Shown one piece after another: positions 23,440-36,470 of a stretch of 64,000 bases of DNA. Origin of the DNA: Siphonodentalium dalli (Eukaryota; Mollusca; Scaphopoda; Gadilida; Siphonodentaliidae); the NCBI GenBank assembly GCA_032622095.1, contig CP136063.1, positions 145,161,950-145,225,949 on the forward strand, in the 5' to 3' direction. The position numbers and the translations under genes are program-made. The notes beneath the pieces are model-generated. The model did not search any database, was not told where the DNA came from, and worked only from the letters and a program-made list of their open reading frames with translations. Numbering within the stretch: position 1 is the first letter of the stretch; each line of letters begins with the position of its first letter.

Positions 23440-23596
23440 GGAACTTAACTTTCTACTTTAGATGGACTTAAGATTGTTTTATGAAACTCGTTCGTGAAAC
23501 GGAAAAGTAACATTATAAGATCCACCTTACGTCTTAGATTAACTCCATTTTAAGATCATCTTTTAAAAGTCCTTGCTTCATGAAACTGGGGCCTGG
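23440..23596. mobile_element. MITE-like element related to the one at 7354
   Basis: Read on the minus strand it starts CCAGGCCCCAGTTTCATGAA and later contains CCGTTTCACGAACGAG, as at 7354-7965 but without the TTAA insert. AT-rich interior with CTTAA words, no coding capacity. Confidence 0.55.
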
Positions 23597-24352
23597 ATAC
23601 AAGTTTGACATTTTTGGGTTTTTTATTTTTTTTAGACCAACCACCCCGGGAACGTGAGTTTGTTTTCATATCCGATTTCGGGCACACACCCATCCAACAC
23701 AAGTTTTTTCAAAGGGAAATTGTGGATCCACGCCGTAAAATTTGATGAAAATGGTGATAATAGCAGGATATATAGCAGACAAATGGTATGAAATGTTTTT
23801 TTATAACCATGCGGATGGAATGCCAGTTATATAAGATTAATGAAAAGTACCAGAAATATCAGAAAATAACAAAATACTCATTAATTATACTTGCCAAATG
23901 CGGTTTGGCATACATATATACATACACATGTAGGTTATCAGTATATATACATATATATGCGACAAAGGTGTGTATGCCCAGCAGAGTATTCTCCCACGTG
24001 AATAGTGACTATCCCTGGCTAGATAACCAAATGATTCCAGTTTATATGGGTATGACAGGGACGCGATTATATAGTTTCAACTGGGGGTGCCCACCTTGAC
24101 ATGTCCAACTGCACCAGTGATAATAATACAAGGGAACGTTACATCTATCACTATTATCATTACTAAAAGTAGTGACTCGCTTCCTCTATATACGGGGTAA
24201 CCACAGCGACAGCTTGCATACATGAATCATCTGTTATGAATGATAACACCAGTCGCCTGTCGCCACTCAGACACGCCCTCACTCGAGATTATTTACAGCT
24301 CCACCTTTTGATCTGATTGTTTGACAATTCTAAACCACGATCGAGAAAAGAC
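23597..24352. other. No gene seen
   Basis: AT-rich DNA with TATA-rich runs at 23910-23960. No supportable gene. Confidence 0.4.
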
Positions 24353-25158
24353 GGATTCGTCATCTCAGGTTTAACCTCTGTAAATCTGGTTTCGCTGGAC
24401 TGTCGAATTATATTTAAATTTATACTTAAATTAATTTAAGTTTATAAAACGCAAAAATAAAATATCGACACAAAACTTACCCCCACACATTTTATAGGTG
24501 TGGGTTCTTCTCGCTTATAAATGTCAAATCAAAGCATGCTCTCTGTCGTAATTATTGATTTTCGCAATCAATAAAATGCGGCGGTCCGCATTAGGAAAGT
24601 ACGATTAATTATCTCGATGATACAGATACACTATTGCTAAACCACTGGTCTGGCTGGACCATATTTAAACCCGATATGACGATTGCGTCACTCAGACCTG
24701 CGGTCTCTGGTTTAAACCACAGATTTAGCTGTCACACGGCGATTTAAACCTAGAGGTTATGTCATTTACTGATAACTATGAGCCGGTTCAGGTGCTACTA
24801 TGGCCGAGTAACTTTATAACCCCGTGGTGACTCCAGTAGCGTTCTTTAACGTGCACACACCGAGGCGTATACACGGGCCAGCCATTAATGTTCGCACCCG
24901 ATCGGACAGCGTACTGCACCCACAACAACATACCTGGACAAATGTTGTAATTGGGGAAGTCGGCCTTTTTGCATTAAGGGTCTTTATTCAGTGATCTCGA
25001 ATGAGACTTTTCAGCCTGACAAACTTGGTATCTGACAGAGTTCTGATTTTTGTCAGAATACACTGACCAGGTTGCGATCCCTGGTCCGCTAGCTCGAGAG
25101 ACCAGTACGCTACCTCTCGGCTACCGTAGACAAAGTTTAAATCTGAGATGACGAATCC
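24353..25158. mobile_element. Possible ~0.8 kb TIR element containing a SINE relic
   Basis: The left edge GGATTCGTCATCTCAGGTTTA and right edge TAAATCTGAGATGACGAATCC are inverted copies with one mismatch. The interior has small perfect hairpins (CCCACAC ... GTGTGGG at 24483-24510; a TTAAATTAATTTAA palindrome near 24425). No target duplication or transposase was seen. Confidence 0.5.
24985..25135 (-). mobile_element. tRNA-derived SINE relic
   Basis: On the minus strand TAGCCGAGAGG (25113-25123) matches the RNA polymerase III A box, and GGATCGCAACC (25070-25080) matches 8 of 11 positions of the B box consensus, 33 bp away as in a tRNA. The tRNA-like part is followed by a ~60 bp body. Weak B box and missing tail argue for an old copy, and a chance match is possible. 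Confidence 0.5.
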
Positions 25159-27617
<2,459 letters not shown>

Positions 27618-29829
27618 TATACTTCAATGTGTTAACATTGAAGTATATTGTAATTCTTATTTTTTTCCTTTTTATTATTATTATAAAACACCTTATATCT
27701 CAGAAACCGCCAGGTCGATTGATTTGATATTTCCTACTCATATACATCCACGAAAAGTTAGTTTTATGCACTTATCGCTATTTTTGTCCGACCTTGACCT
27801 TGACCGTCGCCAGTAATTTTTTTGCAAAATATAGTTCGTCCTAATTTGACCAAACTCACAGGGCGGTATCGCATGGCAAAGCCGATTATGATGCAATATA
27901 AACTAGGTCAATCGGTCATAAAATGGCGGAGTAATGGCGGTTTGATTATAGCCACATTTAAACTAGATTGAACTTTTATTGAGCTTGGATCTCTTATGGG
28001 TCAAAAATTGATTGACCGATTAGAATGATTTTTGGTACATATATAGTGTTCGTCCTTAGCTATTAACCCGACTGGGTTTGAATTTCGTACAACCTTGACC
28101 TTTGCACTAAACGCTCTTCATGTGTATTACCGTTGTTCACGTATCTCCTCCGGAACGGCTTGAGATATTGAGTTCGAACTTGCATTATTAGTTTCTTCTC
28201 ATCATGTGCTACAAACACGCGAAAAATGGTATGGATAGCGCTTCCGGTTCGAAAGTTCGGTATTGGTCGAAGAATCGGTTAACACTCTTTGAAAAACTGT
28301 TTTCTTCTGAATTTGACCAAATTCATAGGGCGGCATCGCTAGTCTGAACTGAAGACAACGCCGTAAAAATTAGCGCAATCGACCAAAAAATGACGTCACA
28401 GCACCCGATTAAAATTTTAAAGAATAAAAATAAGCATTTTTACCGTTGTCCGCGCATCTCCTCCGAGACGGATGCGGATAGAGAGTTCGGATAAACACCA
28501 AAATGTCCAGACATGTGAGCGCTAGATAAATCCTGAAAATTTCCTCAATCCCTCTGAAAATAGCGGAGTAATTGCCATTCAATTGCCGCTTGAAGATAAA
28601 AATATAAAAATAAGCATTTTTACCCTTGTCCGCGCATCTCCTCCGAGAGGGGTGGGGATAGAGAGTTCGGATGAACACCACAATGTCCAGAGATGTGAGC
28701 GCTAGATAAATCCTGAACATTTCCTCAATCGGTCTGAAAATAGCGGAGTAATTGCCATTCAATTGCCGCTTAAACATAAAAATAAGCATTTTTACCCTTG
28801 TCCGCGCATCTCCTCCAAGACGGATGGGGATAGAGAGTTCGGATGAACACCAAAATGTCCAGACATGTGAGCGCTAGATAAATCCTGAAAATTTCCTCAA
28901 TCGGGCTGAAAATAGCGGAGTAATTAGCAGAGCAATTGCCGCTTGAACATAAAAATATAAAAATAAGCATTTTTACCCTTGTCCGCGCATCTCCTCCGAG
29001 ACGGATGGGGATAGAGAGTTCGGATGAACACCAAAATGTCCAGACATGTGAGCGCTAGATAAATCCTGAAAATGTCCTCAATCGGTCTGAAAATAGCGGA
29101 GTAATTAGCAGAGCAATTGCCGCTTGAACATAAAAATATAAAAATAAGCATTTTTACCCTTGTCTGCGCATCTCCTCCGAGACGGATGGAGATATCGAGT
29201 TCGGACTTGCATTATTAGTTTCCTCTCATCAGGTGCTACAAACACGCGAAAAATGGTATGGATAGCACTTCCGGTTCGAAAGTTCGGTATTGGTCGAAAA
29301 ATCGGTTAACGCTCTTTGAAAAACTTTTTTCTTCCGAATTTGACCAAATTCATAGGGCGGCATCGCTAGTTCGAACTGAAGACAACGCCGTAAAAATTAG
29401 CGCAATCGACCAAAAACTGACGTCACATCACCCGATTCAAATTTTGACTTTTGGGTATCCTGCAAGGTGGTGGCCTTGCCCTGATTTCTTTGAAAAAGGC
29501 GAATAGATCCAAAACGACTCTACCGATTGCCTTGATTTTGTTGTACGTACATAGCTCCCGTCCTTGGCTATTGACTGGACTGGGTGCGGAGTTCGTCCGA
29601 CCTTGACCTTGGCACAAAATTACCTCAATAGGCCAATAACTGACGTCACAGCACTCGATTCAAATTTTGACGTTTGGGTAACCTTCATAGTGTTATTGTG
29701 TGCGCATCTCCTCCGGAACGGCTTGAGATTTCGAGTTCGGACTTGCTCTATTAGGTTCCTCTTCTCATGTGCTACACGCATACAAAAAATGGTTGCGATA
29801 GCTCTTCCCCTTGGTAAACATTGAAGTAT
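27618..29829. repeat. Composite dispersed repeat with hairpin start
   Basis: Begins with the hairpin ACTTCAATG-TGTTAA-CATTGAAGT; CATTGAAGTAT occurs again at the far end (29817). Blocks at 28139-28430 and 29165-29445 are direct copies ~1,026 bp apart, and a third partial copy lies at 29640-29800. Between the first two is the 180 bp tandem array. Each block has CATCTCCTCCG, a 'TGACCAAATTCATAGGGCGG' phrase and a TGACGTCA palindrome (28389, 29417, 29640). No coding capacity that I trust. Confidence 0.7.
28424..29172. repeat. ~180 bp tandem repeat, about four units
   Basis: Successive starts of GCGCATCTCCTCC lie at 28452, 28632, 28804, 28985 and 29166 (periods 180, 172, 181, 181). Units differ by a few per cent. 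Because 180 is a multiple of three, a minus-strand frame stays open across two units and yields a repeated peptide (IFRIYLALTCLDILVFIRTL), but indels in other units break it. Confidence 0.9.
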
Positions 29830-29861
29830 CGAAATTGCAGTGCAATTTCAATTTCATTCTA

Positions 29862-29930
29862 GTTATTATTATTATTATTATTATTATGTTATTATGTTAT
29901 TATGTTATTATGTTATTATGTTATTGTTTA
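29862..29930. repeat. (TTA)n/(TTATG)n tract, LINE 3' tail
   Basis: Eight or more TTA units followed by five TTATG-type units. Read on the minus strand this is the simple-repeat 3' tail of the LINE. Confidence 0.9.
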
Positions 29931-30022
29931 CTTATCATCACATTTGTGAGGCGAGCAAAGATATTGCATAGGACACAAGTTACTATGGTAACCATGCAAT
30001 CGACCTTTTGGTGTTTCTTCCT

Positions 30023-30391
30023 TTATGTCACTGTCTTTATGTTGGTGATTCTTCTCAGTATATATGCCGTGCCTAACAATGCTGCCTTCTGTAGTTGGTA
30101 TGGTGCGATACTTGGTGTTACTTGTTTTAGCCACTTAGTAAATTTTTTGGTAACTGCACCAGTAGCCTCTATAACTATTGGAATCACACTTGTCTCAAGA
30201 CTCCACATCTTTTCACATTCTATTTTGAGGTCAACATATTTTTTAACTTTATTTGTCTCTTTCTGCACAACGTTGTAGTCGCTGGGGTCGGAAATATCCA
30301 ACAAGTGACAGATACCCCGCTTGCGATCTTTCAAGATAATGTCTGGTCTGTTGCAAGGGATGTGTCTGTCCGTGTCCAATATTATCGCCAC
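30023..30391 (-). pseudogene. LINE restriction-like endonuclease (RLE)
   Basis: Would cleave target DNA to prime reverse transcription. The frame shows NRPDIILKDRKRGICHLLD, i.e. the R/K-P-D-X12-14-D signature, then NVVQKETNKVKKYVDLKIE with the conserved Lys-Glu and KYxDL elements, and a C-terminal VIPIVIEATGAV block. Same phase as the third RT piece, with only one stop and a few codons between. That short distance is the evidence that the finger-containing linker was deleted. Confidence 0.82.
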
Positions 30392-30397
30392 GTCGTC

Positions 30398-31722
30398 TTA
30401 CCATTGTGGTGGTGTGCAATACATTTGATGTTTTTTATCGTTATTTATTCTGATGTATTCATCAAGACCAACTATTGCACATTTGAATGAGGATTCGATC
30501 TCAACTTGGCCTCGTCCTCCAGTATTTCTAGCTATGTATATCCTGTGGACGTCTGATTTAGTATTGTGTATGCCGCTGACGGCGAGCAACTTTCGAGTTT
30601 TTCTATCTATCTTGTTCAGTTCTGATGTGAACCAATCAATGATACCATAGCTATATGAAATGACAGGGACTGCCAGGATGTTAATCGCAGTTACATTATT
30701 TCCTGCATTTAGTTCTGAACGTAATACTTGTCTCACACGCCTGGTGTATTCATTCACTATCTTAGCTTTCATGTCTGCATGTTTTATGCCATCACAATCG
30801 TCTACACCTAGATATTTATAAATATCTGTTGATTCCAATTCTTTTATTTCTCCACTGTCTTTCATCATTACATCATTTGTTGATATTATTTCGCCAGCCT
30901 TCATTGTCAACTTTGAGCATTTGTCATATCCAAATTGCATTCTGATGTCGTCGCTGAATTCTTTCACAAGGATTAACTGCTCAGTTAATGCATCATCTGA
31001 ATCAACATACAGTTTAAGGTCGTCCATGTGCGTAGCTTAACGTATATAATGACATGCAGAACAGAAGAGGAGAGAGGAAATCTCCCTGAAATATTCCACA
31101 CTTTATTTGCAACTGGCTTGTTGTTAATACCCCGTCTGCGTGTGTCAAGGAGATAGTTGTCTCCCAATCTGCCATAGTATGTTCTTGGAAATTTCTGGTA
31201 TAAGAGCTGATCTTATAAATGCCATGCATTCCTTAATCCAACTGTGTGTATAACACTGTCGAATGCCTTCTTGTAATCAACCCAGGCTACGGACAGGGGG
31301 TCTCTCTTAGACTTCTTACAACTTTCAATTATCATTTTGTTTACAAGTAGTTGGTCCTTGCACCCGTGTGATCCCTTGTATGCACCGCGTTGCTGTTGTG
31401 GGATCAGCCTGTTAAAGTGTAGGTGATTATACATTCGGTTGGATAAAATTGCAGTCATGAGTTTGTATGTCGAGGACAGGCATGTGATCGGCCAGTAGTT
31501 CTTTGGGTCCTGTGTGTTTGAATTCTTCGGAAGCAAATTTGTTCTGCCTGTGAGAAGACACTCTGGTGTTAACTGATGGTTCTCGATGATGTTACTGAAT
31601 TCTCGTGCAAGGTCTGAGTGGCACGCTAAGAAATTCTTTATCCAAAAATTCTGCACATTATCTAGAACCGGCTCCTTCCAATGTTGTGTTCGCTTGACTA
31701 CTACTGTTAGTTCATCAACCAT
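30398..31722 (-). pseudogene. LINE reverse transcriptase
   Basis: Motifs in order: QNFWIKNFLACH, PKNYWPITCLSSTYKLMTAI, HGCKDQLLVNKMIIE, the catalytic AWVDYKKAFDSV, then in another phase GIFQGDFLSPLLFC, then in a third phase MDDLKLY (the second catalytic aspartates) and ISYSYGIIDWFTSELNKIDR. Frame changes lie at about 31225-31245 and 31015-31030. At the latter the residues normally between the SPLLFC block and the catalytic aspartates, about 25, are absent. It ends near 30398 where the family would continue for another ~250 residues with a Cys-His finger. Confidence 0.85.
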
Positions 31723-32416
31723 TACTTCATGCCAATATTGTTCTGTTATATGTTCTGTCCGCTGTTTTTCCTGTTCTATCCATGAAGCATCTTTGTTGTG
31801 TTCTGATTGATTTCCCCATATCCTAGCCCAGAAATCTTCTTCGACTTCTTTAATACCTGGGGGTCATCAACAGTGATACTGGTTGTATTCAGCTCCCTAT
31901 AACACTGTTTAGCATTATTTGCGAACTGCTTATTTTGAAAATATTGTTTTGTTCTTTTTTGGTACCTCCTTATTCTTTGTTCTTTTGCTTGGATTTTCTG
32001 CTTTAACGTTTCTATTTTTCTTGCAGTTTTGTTTGACCGTTGATTGTGTATTTCTTCATTAGTCTTCGCTTTTTGCCAACTTTCACATTAGCTTTGTCTA
32101 TCTCTACCAGAACTGATAGGTCGGCTCTCATTTTCTCTATTTTCTTCTGTATTCTCACTTTCCAATTTGGTTCGATGTTTTGCTTTTTCTTCTTCGTTTT
32201 GGTTGTAACTCCTAGTTTGGCTGCTACTACCGACGCGGCCGAGTATATTAGCGTGTTAATTTGTGTCAGATTCATTTGTTCTTCACTCATTTCACCCAAA
32301 CCTTGGGTGTTTATTTCACACCTGTTTCTGGGATAACCTGTGTGTCGACTGAGAACCTGTGTGTCAATTGAGGAGAACACACGGAGGATTTGTGTAAATG
32401 TTAGCCCAAACGACAT
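31723..32416 (-). pseudogene. LINE N-terminal region
   Basis: The frame at 32012-32416 includes NTLIYSAASVVAAKLGV and PNWKVRIQKKIEKMRADLSV, which match the N-terminal region that I know from this LINE family. Downstream, other phases continue with the Lys/Arg-rich and WARIWG-type phrase usual just before the RT (around 31745-31850). At least two frame changes separate these pieces from the RT. No Cys-His N-terminal fingers are visible. Confidence 0.6.
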
Positions 32417-32569
32417 TTCGAAGTAACGACGGCTTTGTTGTTTATTTCGAGGAATAATACCGCATCATATGAATTCAGCCCAAATATATTGACAGGTGTC
32501 AAGGGTCTAACTCTATACTGAGCAATACAAAACTAATATAATAAATACCGAGTATATTTAATTTAACGC

Positions 32570-33080
32570 CAATGGGTCGTTTATGTGCGTTTAAGAGTGT
32601 ATTTATGCCTAAAGCAAAGTGAAATAACGATCTTAAAATGAATTGGCCGGTATATTTTATTAGTTATCAGGGTTACCAGGGTCGAAGTTGCATAAATTAC
32701 AATATATCTTATTTTTATGCTATAAAGATAATTGCGTGGTTATCTGTTGTAGCTTGATTGGTATCGATCGGTATTGAGGTTAACACAAATCCCATATATG
32801 GAAATTCCAAATATGGAAAGTGCCTTGCGCATGCGCAAAACAGATACAATGGTGTTACTAAAAACGAAGCAATAAACGATTGATAACAACAAACACCGAC
32901 GCAGTTAAATAACGACATTACATGGCCGTGTATTTCGTCTTTAAGAGTGTGTTGATGTCTAAATCATGTGATTAACTACTTAAAAATTATTTCGACTACA
33001 TATTTCGATAATTATCAGGTCCGCAGTTCGATCATGAAAATATTTCTGACTTTTATGTTAAGATTATTGCTTGGTATTTC
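32570..33080. repeat. Diverged ~345 bp direct duplication
   Basis: TTTAAGAGTGTATTTATGCCTAAA (32590) is echoed by TTTAAGAGTGTGTTGATGTCTAAA (32940), and the following ~120 bp stay related (ATTATCAGG ... GCAGTTCGA/CGAAGTTGCA, then TTTTATG ... AAGATTATTGC). Old duplication; no gene. Confidence 0.6.
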
Positions 33081-33540
33081 ACACATTTCTCCGAGTCGAG
33101 CCGGGGCCGGAGTACACTTTTTAGTGACCATCAATCTATAGCTTCCGTTTTTCCCACGAACCAAAGAAATATTGTCAACTGGTTCCACGTTTATTCTCAC
33201 TTATACCGTGTTTATATCAGTTCTATCCTATTTGTTGTTGTGTACTGCATTACTTTGATCAAGTCTGCGCTTGTGTTATTCTCACAAAAGGTAATGCGTG
33301 TTTACATTTCACAATTCCGTCTGGTGTACAGTACCTGAGTACAGGAATTCGACGGAATTCCACATGTCCGAGCACCATTGATTCCTTAAATACGAGACTA
33401 TTTGATCGAATGAGGTCAAATATTCGCATATAACATGACTCATATGTTATTCTGCACAATTCTGGCGAGTGCCGACTTTCATTTCGCATTACTTTCGTTT
33501 TTATCGAAATATAACCGTTTTCTATGGAGATTCCCATGTA
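33081..33540. other. No gene seen
   Basis: No supportable gene. A GAATTC-containing palindrome (GGAATTCGACGGAATTCC) lies at 33341-33360. Confidence 0.4.
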
Positions 33541-33692
33541 AATTTTTTCAACCAAAAAAATTCATAGTTTTGCCAATTTCAAGCTAGTTTAATACTTTAT
33601 AGCATGGTCAGGTCATAATCTGGCCTATCGAGTGATGGTAAACGTTCCTTCAGTGTGCACAACAAATATTTGGTCCCAACGAAGCAGGCTAA

Positions 33693-34399
33693 GTGTCGGC
33701 GCACACGATCACGGTTGTCCCCGGTTTACCCGGCTGCGGTGTAAATCGGGGACAACCGGGATCGTGTGCGCCGACACTTTGGGCCGGTTTTTGTCGGATC
33801 CGATTTAACCGGACCGATCAAACTGAGTTTGATTTCACCCGGAAAAACCGGCTCGTGACGATGGCAACGCGCGTGTTTTGCTTGTCACATGACCAAAACA
33901 TCATTCAAAATGTCGGAATAGTTAGCAGCGACCGCTATTCGAAAATTATGTAAAGAATTCTGATCCATCGACAAGTAACAACTGCTGGTAGACCTATGGG
34001 CAGAAAATAGGTGCCCGTATATAGTAATCGCAACAAGAAGGCGATAGCTGTGGAAAGGTAGTTTACGCCAATGTACGGCTATTGGCAGTATTCACAGTAT
34101 TGCCCGTGACCTCAAATTCAATATATTATTATTAATATTATATATTCATTCAGTTTATTATTAATAAATATTAGTCTTTAGAAATACATATTAATATAAA
34201 TCACCATGACTAGCTATAGTAAATGTCTAGATCGGCTGACCACACCAGTTGGCTATTTACTACAGTGAGCGTAGGCATAGCATGCATATGACCGGAGTGA
34301 AAATCGGACTCGTGTGCGCTGAACCCCCCGATTTTATCGGGCCCGATTTACACCGCAGCCGGGTAAACCGGGGACAACCGTGATCGTGTGCGCCGACAC
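33693..34399. mobile_element. PIF/Harbinger-like MITE with 58 bp TIRs
   Basis: The outer 58 bp at each end (starting GTGTCGGCGCACACGATCAC) are perfect inverted repeats, flanked by TAA on both sides (33690-33692 and 34400-34402). The 3 bp TWA target duplication is characteristic of PIF/Harbinger transposons. The left end also holds a further inverted TIR copy (33733-33774), making an 82 bp hairpin by itself. No transposase is encoded. The repeat copy at 34722-34740 preserves the uninterrupted target. Perfect TIRs suggest a young insertion. Confidence 0.85.
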
Positions 34400-34816
34400 T
34401 AAAATACTGAAATTTGTCAATTTTACTTTGAGTGTGAAGAAAATATTCATTTAAACTTCCAAAATTGGTTGAAATATGCTCAACAACATTCAGTTAAATG
34501 GTGACATTATTTATAGTCACCGACTAACTTCCACGATGAATCAAATTTGTTTTTATTGGTGACAATTATGTCGCGACTCATAAAAATGTAAATTTTCTGA
34601 AGAATTTTTTGTTATTGTTTCGCCAATTTCAAGCTAGTATTAAGCATGGTCAGGGCATAATTACTCCTATCGAGTGATGGTAGACGTTCCTTGTGTGTGC
34701 ATAACAAATTTTGTTCCCAACGAAGCAGGCTAAAAATCCTGAAATTTGTCAATTTTACTTTGCGTGTGAAGAAAATAGTCATTTAAACTTCCAAAGTTGG
34801 TTGAAATATGCTCAAC

Positions 34817-35032
34817 TTGTCTTGTCTTCGTAAATCCCTGCGTTTATTTGTCGCACACCTCTGATTTGGTTGAGTCAGAGTAATTTTGATTTCTTTGATT
34901 CGTATTCTCTATATACACTGCTAAAGAACTGGAATAATGAAATGGGAAACTTCTACTGACATCTGGTAAGGATTGAGGAGCGGATGCTATGGAGCCTCCC
35001 AATATATTGTCTGCTCCACATCGCAATAGAAT
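34817..35032 (-). mobile_element. 216 bp insertion in repeat copy 2
   Basis: Relative to copies 1 and 3, repeat copy 2 carries 216 extra bases flanked by TCAAC on both sides (34812-34816 and 35033-35037), a 5 bp target duplication. The insert lacks TIRs, poly(A) and pol III boxes. Its minus strand is open for 60 codons or more (34844-35026), Ser/Asn-rich with no motif known to me. It could be a truncated retroelement piece or a retrocopied transcript fragment. Confidence 0.6.
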
Positions 35033-35200
35033 TCAACAACATTCAGTTGACTGGTGACATTATTTATAGTCACCGACTAACTTCCACAATAAATCAAATT
35101 TGTTTTTATTGTCACGAGTCATAAAAATGTAAATTTTCTGAAGAAAAAAAATTCATTGTTTTGCCAATTTCAAGCTAGTTTATAGCGAATAGGGAACCAC

Positions 35201-35905
35201 GGTACAATTTATGCCATTTAGGCACACTTCAGAGTGAAATCTGGGCTTATATTTCGGCGAGAATCCAAATCTAGATTCTCGCAAATTACCCTGGATTCTC
35301 GTGAAAAAGTATATATGGATTCTCGCAAAATCAGATGAAATATATGCCCTGGAAATATAGCAAATCGTTTAATGCTTTAGAATTTTTGTTTTCGGAGATT
35401 TATATATATGTTTAAAGACATATTATGGACTTTTTCGGGAGCGAGAAATTGATAAGTTAGTGCTCAGGCACTTTTCCAACGTGGGGAATGTTATCATTCT
35501 ACTAACATAACTGAAAATTTCCAAAAAGATCTACCACACCACTTCATATAGAACATCGTCTGAACTAATCCAAATTGTAAATATTTACATCTCGATTCGG
35601 GGCGCAACTATCGGCTGTAATTAAACAAAAATCATTTCGCCATCGAGAGTCATTGCATTTAACTAATATATAAGAATGACATTGTGTAACATCCATTTGG
35701 ATTAATATTCGTAACAAATAACTACATTGAGAAAGATTATTCTTAATTCCTATTTATTTGATCACTCTGCCCGGTGTCTGCCGGAGTGTTTCACATCACT
35801 TTAATCAAGGAAGACTGTTAAGAAAAACTGCATTTCAAGACCACCAAACAACTTTCCTTTTTAGGGCCACCACATCTTCCATAGATGTACTTCCATTTTG
35901 CTATC
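35201..35905. other. No gene; short GGATTCTCG repeats
   Basis: GATTCTCGCAAA-type words recur three to four times at 35270-35335. No supportable gene. Confidence 0.45.
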
Positions 35906-36470
35906 AAAGACCGAAAAATGTCGTTAAACTAGAGATCCAAATACCCCCTAAGGGCCCCTCTATCTTGAGATATTAAAGACCGAAAAATGTCGTTAAACTA
36001 TAAAGGACGAAAAATGTCGTTAAACTAGATCCAAATACCCCCTATATCTTGAGATATTATAAAGACCGAAAAATGTCATTAAACTATTAATTGTTGTTGC
36101 TGTTGTTTATTAGGGGTTATCGTCATTCTAGCCGCTAGGCCACACACGACGTTGTCAATTTTACGGGTGGAGGAAAGACCACGCAGAGGCTCAATTTCAC
36201 CGGGAAGTTGTTCCACTGCATGTAGAAACCACCGACCCCCGGAAAGCAATTGACAAACTTGCCCAGATACATGATTCCGGTCACCCTCCCTATGGTGGGG
36301 TTCGAACCAGCTTCGTCAGCGCTGGACGGCCTGGGACGACGTAACACCTGGCACTCTACCGACTGGACCACCGGGGGCCCCCATTAAACTGTTAAAGACC
36401 GAAAATGTCGTTAAATTGCAAAGACCGAAAAATGTCGTTAAACTAGAGATCCAAACATCACCACCCCTAT
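35906..36470. repeat. Short tandem repeat with AAAGACCGAAAAATGTCGTT
   Basis: Six units carry AAAGACCGAAAAATGTCGTT followed by AAACTA, alone (~28 bp) or with a longer tail ending ATCTTGAGATATT (~60 bp). They lie at about 35909, 35972, 36000, 36060, 36393 and 36419. A diverged unit (AAAGAACGAAATATGTCGTT) lies at 41221, on the far side of the satellite element, so that element and the SINE are both later insertions into this repeat. Confidence 0.8.
36091..36381 (-). mobile_element. tRNA-derived SINE, 291 bp
   Basis: On the minus strand the A box TGGTCCAGTCGG (36359-36370) and B box GGTTCGAACCCC (36297-36308) match RNA polymerase III internal promoter consensus. A body of ~190 bp follows, and the 3' end is (CAA)n-rich. 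It is bounded by CATTAAACTATTAA (36077-36090) and CATTAAACTGTTAA (36382-36395), a 14 bp target duplication with one mismatch, as expected from LINE-mediated insertion. Body family not recognised. Confidence 0.85.

Larger units (their letters stand above)
29862..32416 (-). mobile_element. LINE with restriction-like endonuclease, internally deleted
   Basis: Minus-strand order: N-terminal region, RT, restriction-like endonuclease, then a 3' tail of (CATAA)n and (TAA)n-type repeats at 29862-29930. LINEs with this endonuclease belong to the early-branching R2/R4/CRE-like group; I cannot name the clade. The zinc-finger linker normally between RT and endonuclease is missing, and a piece before the YMDD-type motif is missing too. 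Frames shift several times. It is dead. Confidence 0.8.
33541..35200. repeat. ~340 bp tandem repeat, three copies, two interrupted
   Basis: The block containing TTTTGCCAATTTCAAGCTAGT starts at about 33570, 34620 and 35161. Removing the MITE from copy 1 (707 bp plus a TAA duplication) and the 216 bp insert from copy 2 brings both spacings to about 325-340 bp. Units include AACGAAGCAGGCTAAAAAT, TTCCAAAATTGGTTGAAATA and GACTAACTTCCAC. Non-coding. Confidence 0.85.

Noticed and set aside
28409-29151. Repeat protein with ~60-residue units on the minus strand
   Set aside because: The frame is open because the tandem unit is close to 180 bp; indels in other units break it and no start is conserved.
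36297-36370. A genuine tRNA gene
   Set aside because: A and B boxes are present, but the spacing, lack of a cloverleaf that I could draw, the long body and the target duplication indicate a SINE.
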